Shown here: positions 1 to 10,500 of the stretch, in pieces
Numbering within the stretch: the stretch's first letter is position 1
Layout of the letters: every line of letters begins with the position of its first letter
NCBI GenBank assembly: GCA_039029515.1
Contig: JBCCFX010000049.1
Location: forward strand, 1 to 20,489
Length of the DNA: 20,489 bases
Reading direction: 5' to 3'
DNA from: JBCCFX01 sp039029515
Lineage (GTDB): Bacteria > Planctomycetota > Phycisphaerae > Phycisphaerales > SM1A02
Translations under genes and position numbers: made by a program
Notes under the pieces: model-generated
The model's database searches: none
Told to the model about the DNA's origin: nothing
Seen by the model: the letters and a program-made list of their open reading frames with translations, nothing else

Positions 1-372
1 GTCAACGAGACACTGTGCGATGACATCGGCGGAATCTTCCAGGGCCTCTTTACCGCGTGTTCAACCTCCAATTGCGAACCTCCGAACGGTGCATGTTGCT
101 TCGATTCCGGCGAATGCCAGAGCCTCCAGCAGATCGCGTGTGTTGACGGTGGCGGGACATACCAGGGTGATTTCACGGGCTGCGCGGCTGCCGAATGTCC
201 GATGGCGGGAGATGTGAACGGCAGCGGCGCGGTCACCGTTGATGACATCCTCGCCGTCATCAATGCATTCGGTGCGGTCTGTGTTCCGACGCCGTGCCCG
301 GAAGATGTGAACGACAGTGGCGTCGTGAATATCGATGACATCCTCGCAGTGATCAACGCCTTTGCAGCTTGA
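1..372 (+). CDS. Secreted Cys-repeat protein with dockerin-like C-terminus (5' end outside window)
   Basis: Frame 1 is open from the first base to TGA at 370-372, giving 123 residues of a protein whose start lies upstream. It begins inside one cysteine repeat (YQG-like motif FQG, then C and C-E-P-P), runs through one full repeat starting GACCFDSGEC with a GGGTYQGDFTGC core, and ends in two EF-hand-like halves: GDVNGSGAVTVDDILAVINAF and EDVNDSGVVNIDDILAVINAF. The repeat is the same family as the array in the giant protein at 1536-10763. Dockerin-like pairs mediate protein-protein attachment where studied; their partner in planctomycetes is unknown to me. The last 130 or so bases closely resemble the 3' end of the next gene, which suggests local duplication. 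The next start is only 38 nt away, so the two are probably co-transcribed. The missing N-terminus prevents a full domain call. Confidence 0.85.
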   Translation, partial: VNETLCDDIGGIFQGLFTACSTSNCEPPNGACCFDSGECQSLQQIACVDGGGTYQGDFTGCAAAECPMAGDVNGSGAVTVDDILAVINAFGAVCVPTPCPEDVNDSGVVNIDDILAVINAFAA

Positions 373-410
373 ACGACGGTGAGGTTACGAATCAGGAGAA
401 TGGCAAGGTG

Positions 411-1175
411 ATGAAGAGACATATGACGCTGGTCATGTCGACGGCGTTGCTTACAGGCGCGACATTCGCCGAGACGATTGAGGTTCCGTTCGAAACGGGA
501 TTGACCTTCGGCAAGCCGGTGATCTTCGACATTCCGCAGTTCGATGATCTAGGCGGGACGCGCGAGTTACTCGTCGTCACGCTGGAAGTCGATGCGGTGA
601 CGACGGGTGAAGCTTCGGCAGAGAATCTCGCCGGTGGAACGGGCTCTGTAAGTGCGTCGCTTCAGTCTGATCTTCGCGTGGAATTCCCGGCGGCCACCGA
701 ATTGCCGTTGACCATGCCGTGCATCGACAGCATCACGTATCCAAATCAGATGGTGGGCCCGAGCGATGGCACGTTCGGCAGCGGGCCGGACTTCGCGGTC
801 TTCGGGCCGACGGAATTCCCCTGTGTCTTTTCCGAGTGTGCATCGTCCGACGAGACAGATCTGTCTCCATTCGTAGGGACCGGAACTGTCCCCGCTTCAG
901 TCACGCTGGACGGGAATGTCAACGTGACGTGTGGTTGTCCGGCCCTGACGGGCGGCGACTTCGAGGCGTCCGGCATCATTCGCATCACCTATAGCACCAA
1001 GCCGGTGGCGGCCGATGCGACGGGTGATTGCCGGGTCAATGTTGATGACATCCTGGCGGTGATCAACGCCTTTGGTGATCTCTGCATCCAAGCGCCATGC
1101 CCCGAAGATGTGAATGACAATGGCGTTGTGAACATCGATGATCTGCTCGCCGTGATCAACTCTTTTCAACTCTGA
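411..1175 (+). CDS. Small secreted protein: choice-of-anchor E-like domain plus dockerin-like tail
   Basis: A 254-residue protein. The ATG at 411 is chosen because it opens a signal peptide (MKRHMTLVMSTALLTGATFA, then ETIEVPF) and has AGGAG at 394-398; a TTG at 369 in the same frame adds 14 charged residues and overlaps the upstream stop, so it is unlikely. Residues about 22-205 match the N-terminal domain of the giant protein in order: PFETG, FDDLGGTRELLVVTLE, SAENL, GPDFAVFG, LSPFVGTGTVPASV, CGCP and a final IRITY strand. This pattern fits the bacterial 'choice-of-anchor E' extracellular domain, a call from recall. Residues about 206-254 form two dockerin-like halves, NVDDILAVINAFG and NIDDLLAVINSF. 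There are no Cys repeats between the two modules. It is probably exported and tethered to the cell surface; its binding partner is unknown. Confidence 0.85.
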   Translation: MKRHMTLVMSTALLTGATFAETIEVPFETGLTFGKPVIFDIPQFDDLGGTRELLVVTLEVDAVTTGEASAENLAGGTGSVSASLQSDLRVEFPAATELPLTMPCIDSITYPNQMVGPSDGTFGSGPDFAVFGPTEFPCVFSECASSDETDLSPFVGTGTVPASVTLDGNVNVTCGCPALTGGDFEASGIIRITYSTKPVAADATGDCRVNVDDILAVINAFGDLCIQAPCPEDVNDNGVVNIDDLLAVINSFQL

Positions 1176-1393
1176 TCGCGCCGAAGCGCCGGTGCACAGC
1201 TCGTGGACAACGTTGGCTCAAACCAGAGCGAGCCGCGATCATCCACCATGCGTTGCGTCAGGTTGAAACGCCGCGCGTTACCCACCTTAACATTTCGATT
1301 CGACGCTCAGGGGCCGTTGTCGGCAAATTACCTGAGGATAAGGAGATGAAAGCCGTTGGATCGCGGCTCTTCTTCCGATAACATCGGCGCGCT

Positions 1394-1420
1394 GGTCCGA
1401 CTGGCGGACCGGGGGGTCCG
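1394..1420 (+). promoter_or_regulatory. Two mutually exclusive hairpins in the giant gene leader
   Basis: The segment CGGACC at 1405-1410 is complementary both to GGTCCG at 1394-1399 (5-nt loop) and to GGTCCG at 1415-1420 (GGGG loop). Only one 6-bp stem can form at a time. It lies 116 nt upstream of the start codon. Pairing is read directly; a regulatory role is only inferred, and short GC-rich stems arise by chance. Confidence 0.3.
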
Positions 1421-1423
1421 AGG

Positions 1424-1445
1424 CGATCAACGTCAACGTTGATCG
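1424..1445 (+). promoter_or_regulatory. 9-bp inverted repeat upstream of the giant gene
   Basis: CGATCAACG at 1424-1432 pairs perfectly with CGTTGATCG at 1437-1445 around a TCAA loop. There is no T-run after it, so it is not a standard intrinsic terminator. It could be an operator or a leader hairpin 90 nt before the ATG. Confidence 0.4.
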
Positions 1446-1535
1446 TATGGCTCGGCATCGACGCACATGAACTTTGAGACGCTTCGTGTGCAAACGAATC
1501 GTGGGTGGGTGCTTCTCACAGGGGACTGAAGGACA

Positions 1536-4500
1536 ATGAAGACCAAGACTATCCGTCAATTCGCTGCGCTGTGCGCGGTGATCATCGGTACGTGTCTGTG
1601 TACGACGACAGCGCTTGCGGGCGATGTCATGACGCAGGCGCCGATTGAGATTCCATGGGAAACCGGCGAGATCGGCGACCCCGTTCAGATCGATCTGAAT
1701 GTGCCGAAATTCGACGACATGGGCGGCGCGCGCAACCTTGTCAAGGTGACGTTTGAGCTCGAAGCGACCGTCAACGGTGCGCTGAGCGCCGAGAACCTCG
1801 GCCTCGAGCCGGCGGCAGTGGCGGCCGAAGCGATGTCGATGGTCGTGTCCAACTTCGGGCCCTTGATGGTCATGTGCGAAGAAGGCTTCGACGATCCGAT
1901 CGTTCAGGTTGCCGGCGGAAGCGATGGCTTCAACGGCATGGGACCGGACTTCGTCGACTTCGGTCGCATCCAATTCACATGCATGGAAATGGACATGCTC
2001 ACGTCGGCGATGGGGGACCTCTCCCAGTTCGTCGGCGCAGGATCGTTGCCTGCTGACGTGCTCGTCGGCGGCAGCTTCTCAGCGGTGTGCGGCTGCCCCC
2101 TGGTCGTGAATGCCTCGCTCGTGTCCAACGGTGTCCTTCGCGTCACCTACGAATTCGTGGAAAAGCCCGCAGCATGTTGCCTCCCCGACAACTCCTGCGT
2201 CGAAGCCACGCCGACGGAATGCGCCACCATGGGCGGCATGTTCCAGGGCGTGCCGGTCTCGTGTCTGGATGTGCCGCCGCCGTGCGATAATCCTGGTGCC
2301 TGCTGTCTCGACGACGGTTCGTGCATCATCACGAACACCGAGAGCGAATGCGAAGTCATGAACGGTGGCGAGTATCAGGGTGACGGCACGGTGTGCCTCC
2401 CCGACACCTGCCCGTTCCCGCCGGGTGCATGCTGCCTCGAAGACGGCACGTGCGTTGACCTTCCGGCCGACGACAACGAATCCGCGCAGGATCGTTGCGA
2501 TGCACTGGGTGGTCAGTTCCAGGGCAATCTCACGGTCTGCAGCGACATGCTCTGCCCGTTGCCGAAGGGTGCCTGCTGTCTGCCGGACGGCACGTGCGTG
2601 GTGACGCTTGAAGCGGAATGCATGGGCGTCTATCAGGGCAACTTCACCGACTGCACCAACACCAGCTGCCCGCCGCCGACTGGCGCGTGCTGCCTGCCGA
2701 ACGGTTCCTGTCAGGACGTCACGCAGGACAAGTGTGTGAATTCGCTCGGTGGTTCCTATCAGGGCAACTTCACATCGTGTGCCACCATCGTCTGTCCGCA
2801 GCCGATGGGTGCATGCTGTCTCGAGACCGGCGGTTGCTTCACAAGTACATCCGCAGGCTGCGTCGCCGCGGGCGGCCAGTTCCAGGGTGAAGGCACGACG
2901 TGTGCTGATGTCGTCTGCCCGGTCGAAGGTGCCTGCTGTCTCGCCGACGGTTCATGCGACATCGTTTCGCAGAATCGTTGCGACGCACAGGGCGGTCTCT
3001 TCCAGGGACCGGCGACCGCATGTGTCGATGTCACATGCCCGGATCCGAAGGGTGCCTGTTGCCTCGCCGACGGTTCCTGTACCGTCGTGACCTCAGCTGA
3101 ATGTTCGAACCAGGGTGGTCAGTATCAAGGTGATGGCAGCAGCTGTCTCACCGCCGACTGCCCCGCACCGCAGGGTGCCTGCTGTCTGCCTTCGGGTGAC
3201 TGTGTCATCGCGACGCAGGAGAACTGCCTCAGTTCAAACGGCACCTATCAGGGCAACTTCACCACCTGTGGCGAAGTGATGTGCCCGCAGCCGAAGGGCG
3301 CCTGCTGTCTCGATGACGGCTCGTGCACCACGGTGACCGAAGAAGAATGTATGAATCAGGGCGGCAACTTCCAGGGCGACTTCACGCTCTGCTCGAACGC
3401 CAACTGTCCGCAGCCCAACGGCGCATGCTGCTTCATCAGTGGTGACTGCGAGATCCTGACGCAGGATGCCTGCGGTCAGGCCGGCGGTTCATGGCAGGGT
3501 CCGTTGACCTCATGTGCGTCCGTCGAATGTGCGCAGCCCAAGGGCGCGTGCTGTCTGCCGGACGGTGCATGCTCTGTCGTGACTGATGAAGAGTGTGGCA
3601 TGATCGGTGGCACGTATCAGGGTGACTTCGTCACCTGTGCCGATGCCGACTGCCCGCGTCCGAACGGCGCCTGCTGTCTTGCTGACGGCTCGTGTCAGGA
3701 AGTCATGCAGATCGAATGTGCGAACATCGGTGGTGCCTATCAGGGCAACTTCACCATGTGCGACGAAGTGACCTGCCCGCAGCCGAAGGGTGCGTGCTGT
3801 CTGATCGACGGTTCGTGCACGACGGTGACGGAAGAAGAATGCTCGAACCTGAACGGTCAGTATCAGGGCGACTTCTCGTCCTGCCAGACCGCGAACTGCC
3901 CGCCGCCTGCGGGTGCGTGCTGTCTGCCGGATGGCGACTGCACCGAAGCCACGCAGACGCGTTGTATCGCGTTCGGCGGTACGTATCAGGGCGATCTCGT
4001 CCCGTGTGCCGAGGTCGAGTGTCCGGATCCGAAGGGTGCATGCTGTCTTGCTGACGGTTCATGCACCACGGTGACGGCGATGGAATGTGCCAACCAGAAC
4101 GGTCAGTACCAGGGTGACTTCACTGCGTGTGAAACCACCGACTGTCCGGATCCGATCGGCGCATGCTGCTTCCCGAACGGTGATTGCACCGAACTCACGC
4201 AGGATGCCTGCCTGAATGGTGGCGGCACGTATCAGGGCAACTTCACCACATGTGCTGAAGTCGACTGCCCGGATCCGAAGGGCGCATGCTGTCTGCCGAA
4301 CGGTGACTGCACCACGGTGACGCTGCTCGAATGCGATGCGCAGGGCGGCGTCTACCAGGGCAACTTCACGTCCTGCCAGACAACGGTCTGTCCGGAACCG
4401 GAAGGTGCATGCTGTCTTGAGAATGGTCAGTGTCAGCAGGCCACACAGATGGACTGCCTGACGGTTGGCGGCACCTACCAGGGTGACTTCACCAACTGCA

Positions 4501-7500
4501 ATGACATTGAATGCCCGCTTCCGAAGGGTGCCTGCTGTCTGATCGACGGCACCTGCACCGTGTCGACGGCGTCCGAATGCATCATGGCCGGCGGCGATTA
4601 CCAGGGCAACTTCACGATCTGTGCGGATGTCGATTGCGAAGCACCAATGGGTGCGTGCTGTCTGGACGACGGCAGTTGCATCGAGAACACGCAGGCGGGT
4701 TGCAACAGTGTCGGCGGTACGTACCAGGGTGACTTCACCGAGTGTGCGACCACCGAATGCCCGCAGCCGGATGGTGCGTGCTGCCAGATCGATGGCACGT
4801 GCACGACGGTGACGGAAGAACGCTGCATCGCGCAGGGTGGCACCTTCCAGGGTGACATGACGTCATGCTCGACGGCAAACTGCCCGCAGCCGATGGGTGC
4901 CTGCTGTCTGCCGAACGGCGACTGCCAGGACACCGAGCAGGCCAAGTGCCTGGATATCGGTGGTACCTATCAGGGTGACTTCACGCTGTGTGCGGATGTC
5001 GAATGTCCGCAGCCGAAGGGTGCCTGCTGTCTGATGGACGGCTCATGCACGACGGTGACGGCGCTTGAATGCGATAACCAGAACGGCGTCTATCAGGGCG
5101 ACTTCACGTCATGTGAAGCCACCGTGTGCCCGCCGGCAACCGGTGCGTGCTGTCTCCCGGACGGCTCGTGCATCATCAACTCGCAGGACGATTGCCTCGC
5201 GTTCAACGGAACGTATCAGGGCAACTTCACGACCTGCGGCGAAGTTGAGTGTCCGCAGCCCAAGGGTGCGTGCTGTCTGGTCGACGGCTCGTGCACGACG
5301 GTGACGGAAGAAGAATGTGCGAATCAGGGTGGCGATTATCAGGGTGACTTCTCTGAATGTGCCACGACGACCTGCCCGCAGCCGCAGGGTGCATGCTGTC
5401 TGACCGACGGTGCGTGTGTCCTGGCGACGCAGGAAAGCTGCCTGACTTCAGGCGGTACGTATCAGGGTGACTTCAGCACCTGTGCTGAGGTTGAGTGCCC
5501 GCAGCCGAAGGGTGCCTGCTGTCTGATCGACGGCTCGTGCACGACGGTGACGGAAGAAGAATGTGCGAACCAGCAGGGTCAGTACCAGGGCGACTTCACG
5601 GATTGTGAAACCGCCAACTGCCCGCAGCCCAACGGCGCATGCTGCTTCGAAGATGGTTCCTGTGCAGAAACGACGCAGGACAACTGCGTGTCGTCCAACG
5701 GTCAGTACCAGGGCGACTTCACAACGTGTGCGACGATTGAGTGTCCGGATCCGAAGGGTGCTTGCTGTCTTGACGATGGTTCGTGCACGGTCGCGACGCT
5801 TGACGACTGCGATGCTCAGGGTGGTTCGTACCAGGGCGACTTCACGCTGTGCGGCGAAGTCGACTGCCCGGATCCGAAGGGTGCATGCTGCCTGACCGAT
5901 GGTGGCTGCCTCTCGACCACGCAGGAAGACTGCACCAACGCGGGTGGCACCTTCCAGGGTGACTTCACCTCGTGTGCCAGCGTTGAGTGTCCGCAGCCTC
6001 CGGGTGCGTGCTGTCTGCCGAGCGGCGTCTGCACGTACGTCACCGAAGCCCGCTGTGTCAGCGAGCAGGGTGGCATCTGGCAGGGTGCATTCATTGCGTG
6101 TGAAACGGTGACGTGCGACATCCCGCAGGGTGCGTGCTGTCTGCCGAATGGCGATTGTGTCTCGTCGACGCAGTCGAGCTGTAACGATGCCAACGGCATC
6201 TACAACGGTGACTTCACCATGTGTGATGACATCGAGTGCCCGCAGCCGAGTGGTGCGTGCTGTCTCGAGAGCGGTTTCTGCACGGTCGTGACCGAAGCGC
6301 GTTGCATCAGCGAACAGGGTGGCGTGTGGCAAGGTGCGTTCACGAACTGCGAAGTCGTGAACTGCCCGGTGCCGGGCGGTGCCTGCTGTCTGCCGACGGG
6401 CGAATGCGTCCAGCTCGAGCAGGAGGCATGTGGTCAGCAGGGTGGCGTGTACAACGGTGACTTCACCATGTGTGATGACATCGAGTGCCCGCAGCCTGAC
6501 GGTGCCTGCTGTCTCCCGGACGGCACGTGCACGACGGTCAACGCTGAACGCTGTGCTGCCCAGGGCGGTTCGTGGCAGGGTTCGTTCACCTCATGTGAAA
6601 CGACCGATTGCCCGGATCCGCAGGGTGCGTGCTGTCTGCCGAGTGGTGCGTGTGTGTTCACCTTCCAGGACGACTGCCTGAATGTTGGCGGTGCGTACCA
6701 GGGTGACTTCGTCACGTGCGATGAGGTGGAATGCCCGCAGCCGAAGGGTGCCTGCTGTCTTGCCGACGGCTCGTGCACGACGGTCGGTGCGATCGAATGT
6801 GAAACGCTTGGCGGTCAGTACGGCGGTGACTTCACCGACTGTGCAACGACCGAATGTCCTGAGGCGAAGGGTGCATGCTGTCTCCCGACGGGCGACTGCA
6901 TCGAGACCACGCAGGACGAATGCATCAATAGTGCCGGCGGCACCTATCAGGGCAACCTGACCCTGTGCAGCGAAGTCGAGTGTCCGGATCCGAAGGGTGC
7001 CTGCTGTCTGATCGACGGTACGTGCACGACGGTGACGGTCGAAGATTGTGCTGCGGCCGGTGGTACGTATCAGGGCAACTTCATCGACTGTGTCGACACG
7101 ATGTGTCCGCAGCCGGAAGGTGCCTGCTGTATTGCTGATGGTTCGTGCACCTTCACCACGCAGGAGAACTGCGTGAGTGCGGGCGGCGTGTTCCAGGGTC
7201 CGTTCACGACCTGTGATGAAATCGACTGCCCGGATCCGAAGGGCGCGTGCTGCCTCATGGATGGCTCGTGCACGACGGTCACGCTGGACGAATGTGTCCA
7301 GGCTGGTGGCATGTACAACGGTGACGGCACCGATTGCGCAGACGTCGAATGTGAACAGCCGCAGGGTGCGTGCTGTCTCTCCAACGGCGCATGCATGATG
7401 CTGACGCAGGCCGAGTGCGACAATGCACCGGGTGCGTGGCAGGGTGCGTTCGTCACGTGTAATGAAGTTGAATGCCCGCAGCCCAAGGGTGCGTGCTGTC

Positions 7501-10500
7501 TTGAAGACGGCACGTGCACGACGGTGACGGCTGGCGAATGTGACCAGCTCGCGGGTCAGTATCAGGGTGATGGCACCACGTGCGGCGACGTGACGTGTCC
7601 GCAGCCGCTCGGTGCATGCTGTCTCCCGAATGGTTCGTGTATCAACGTCTCGCAGGAGTCGTGCGGTCTGTCCGGCGGCTTGTTCCAGGGCATTCTCACC
7701 GCGTGCGGTGAAGTCGAGTGTCCGGATCCGAAGGGTGCCTGCTGTCTGATCGACGGTGCGTGCGTGACGGTGACGGAAGCCGAATGCAATGACCTGCAAG
7801 GCGACTATCAGGGCAACATGACCGACTGCGAGACGACACACTGTCCGCAGCCTGACGGTGCATGCTGCCTCGCATCGGGTGAATGTGTTGTCGCCACGCA
7901 GGACGACTGCGGTACGCAGGGTGGTCTGTGGCAAGGCGCGTTCACGTCATGTGCTGAAGTGGACTGCCCGGAACCCAAGGGTGCATGCTGCCTCATCGAC
8001 GGCTCATGTGTGACCGTCACTGAAGGTGAATGCTTGAACCTGCAGGGTCAGTACCAGGGTGACGGCACCGATTGCCAGACGGCAATCTGTGAACAGCCCA
8101 TGGGTGGTTGCTGCCTTGAAACGGGTCGATGTGTTGAGCTCACGCAGCTTGAATGCATCAACTCGGGCGGCGCCTGGCAGGGTGACTTCACGGTCTGTGA
8201 TGAAATCGAGTGCCCGGACATCAAGGGTGCATGCTGCTTCGATGACGGTTCCTGTACCGTCACGACGTCAGATGAGTGTTCAGCGAGTGGCGGCACCTAC
8301 CAGGGTGACGGCACCGACTGCACCGATGCGCATTGTCCGCCGGCCACCGGCGCCTGCTGTCTCGATGACGGCAGCTGCAACGTGGTATCGCAGGAAGAAT
8401 GCGGCAACCTCGGTGGTTCGTATCAGGGCAACTTCACGTCATGTTCTGAAGTCGAATGTCCGCAGCCGAAGGGTGCTTGCTGTCTTGCTGACGGCACGTG
8501 CTCGGTGCTGTCACAGGAAGTCTGCCAGCTTGAGGGCGGCGAGTTCCAGGGCCTGAAGACGGACTGCCAGACGACGGAATGTGATCCGCCGAAGGGTGCA
8601 TGCTGTCTCGAGTCGGGTGGCTGCATCGTGACGCGTCAGGAAGATTGTCTGAACGCGGGTGGTGCGTATCAGGGTGACCTGACCATCTGCGGTGAAGTGA
8701 ATTGTCAGCAGCCCAAGGGTGCGTGCTGTCTGCCGAATGGTTTCTGCACCGTCGTCACCGAGATGATGTGCAGCGATCTTGATGGTCTGTATCAGGGCGA
8801 CCTGACGGATTGTCAGACGGCGAACTGCCCGCAGCCGAAGGGTGCCTGCTGTCTGCCGGACGGTTCGTGCCAGGTCGTCAATCAGGATGTGTGCTTCCAG
8901 CTCGGCGGTCTGTATCAGGGTGATCTCAGTGAGTGTCACCCGGACACCTGCCCGATGCCGGAAGGTGCATGCTGTCTGATCGCGACGAACAGTTGCTTCG
9001 TCGGTTCGGAAACGCAGTGCGAGCTGGCGGGCGGCGAGTATCAGGGCGACCTGACCGCATGTACGCCAGTGACCTGCCCGATTCCGTCGGGTGCCTGTTG
9101 TCTGCCGGACGGTTCGTGCGTCGATCTCTTTGAGATTGACTGCTCGATCGCGGGCGGCATCTTCCAGGGCGTGTTGACGGCGTGCAACGATATCGAGTGT
9201 CCGGAGCCGGGTGCCTGCTGCTTCTGTGATGCACCGTGTGCCATCCTCTTTGAGGATGACTGCGTGATCGCTGGTGGCGAGTTCCTCGGTCTCGGTTCGG
9301 ACTGTGAAGCGACGTCGTACATGATCGACTTCTCAACGGATGACGATCTCATCACGCCGCTCGCCAACGGTCAGCTCGTGGGTGAGTCGACGGAGTTCGG
9401 CAACCTGTTCATGGTGTCGGCCAATGGTCCGAACCTTGGCGTCGTGGTCTTTGACACCGACGACCCGGGTCCGAACGACAGCGGTCCGGATTCGGACCTG
9501 CTGGTTGGTCTGGGCAACGCGCTGATCCTGCAGAGTGAAGATGATCCGGCGATGTCCGTCGCAGGCTTCTTCGATACGCCGAACGATGAGGCGGATCCGG
9601 GCACGATCGTGTTCGACTTCCTCCGTGCAGCGACGGTTGAGTCGCTGGATCTCATCGACCTTTGCCCGGGACCGGGCGAGCAGGGCGCGATCATCACGCT
9701 GGTCGACCGTGCAGGCCGTACACGAACGTATGACCTGCCCGCGGGCTTCACGCGAGATATCAGTCAGCAGGGTCCGGCTGGTTTCGAGACGCTGGATACC
9801 ACGTCGCTGGCACCGCAGTTGGGTGAAGGCGGCGCGACGGCGACCGCGATCGAAGACTTCGGTTTCGACGCGTTCAACGTGGCACAGCTTCGCGTGCACT
9901 TCATCAGTTCTGGTGCGGTGGACAACCTCAAGTTCTCACTGGGTCCGTGCCCGAGCTACGCATGCGGCGCCTGCTGCGTGCCGAACGAAGGCTGCGTGGT
10001 CCAGACGTATAAGTACTGTGAAGATGAACTGCTTGGCGATTACCAGGGCGACTACACGTCGTGCGATGATCTCGTGCTCCTCGGTGACGGTGCCTGTGGC
10101 GGCGTCAACGATGTGGCATCGGTCGGCTGCTCGTCAACATTCTGGCTGCGTGATGATGTCATCAACGCATGGCCTGGCGATTACCGTCCGGACGATCTGT
10201 TCTCAGTCGTCTTCGAGGATGTGTTCCCGGATATGACGCTCGCGGAAGCGTTGGCGTTGCCGACGACCAGTGCATTGAACCAGCTCCGTCGTGAGTCGGT
10301 TGCCGCACTGCTCAACGCGGCGTCGGATGGCATGGCGTACTCGCTGGACGAGTTCGCGGTGATCGAGACCTTCAACGCGGCACATCCGTCCAACGACGCG
10401 ATGTATGCCGATGTGGCGTTCTCGATCGAAGGCCTGAACGCATCCACGTGCCCGTTCGAGGAAACGCGCCTCGCGCCGTTCACGCAGATCGACGCACCGG

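Larger units (their letters stand above)
1176..1535. other. Intergenic leader before the giant gene
   Basis: These 360 bases carry no supportable gene. No T-tailed terminator is visible after the upstream stop. TTGAAA at 1262-1267 followed 17 bases later by CTTAAC is the best sigma-70-like pair I can see, but the second box is poor. The second half holds the inverted repeats listed separately. A Shine-Dalgarno-like AGGGGA at 1520-1525 precedes the giant gene's ATG by 10 bases. Confidence 0.5.
2169..9314 (+). repeat. Array of 58 tandem ~123-bp coding repeats
   Basis: Fifty-eight in-frame copies, usually exactly 41 codons. I followed unit starts at 2169, 2295, 2424, 2568, 2682, 2808, 2928, 3051 and 3174, then every 123 nt to 6003. 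Length variants are unit 1 (42 residues), 2 (43), 3 (48, long insert before the fourth Cys), 4 (38), 5, 32, 34, 39 and 56 (42), 6 and 57 (40). Each typical unit starts GACCL, has DGSC or a variant, an acidic segment ending EC, a GG-x-YQG-[DN]-F core and ends CPxP. Unit 49 begins GGCC. Unit 58 is degenerate: it lacks the last Cys and gains one at position 6. Sequence identity between units is high enough to threaten short-read assembly. Confidence 0.95.

Noticed and set aside
369..410. TTG start that would lengthen the second gene by 14 residues
   Set aside because: It overlaps the previous stop, puts charged residues before the signal peptide and lacks a good ribosome binding site; ATG at 411 has both features.
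5448..7934. Minus-strand open frames of 294 and 447 codons opposite the Cys-repeat array
   Set aside because: They are periodic reverse readings of the 123-bp repeats (recurring TAGTLRLR-like segments) and lack start-site signals. The repeat simply lacks stops in that frame.
2424..8471. N-x-T sequons (NFT, NLT, NMT) in about a dozen Cys repeats as glycosylation sites
   Set aside because: The same position is Asp in most units (DFT), so the sequon is not conserved; bacterial N-glycosylation usually also needs an acidic residue at -2.
2169..9314. CRISPR-like or satellite interpretation of the regular repeats
   Set aside because: The period is a multiple of three, the frame stays open throughout and all cysteine codons are conserved; these are coding repeats without spacers.
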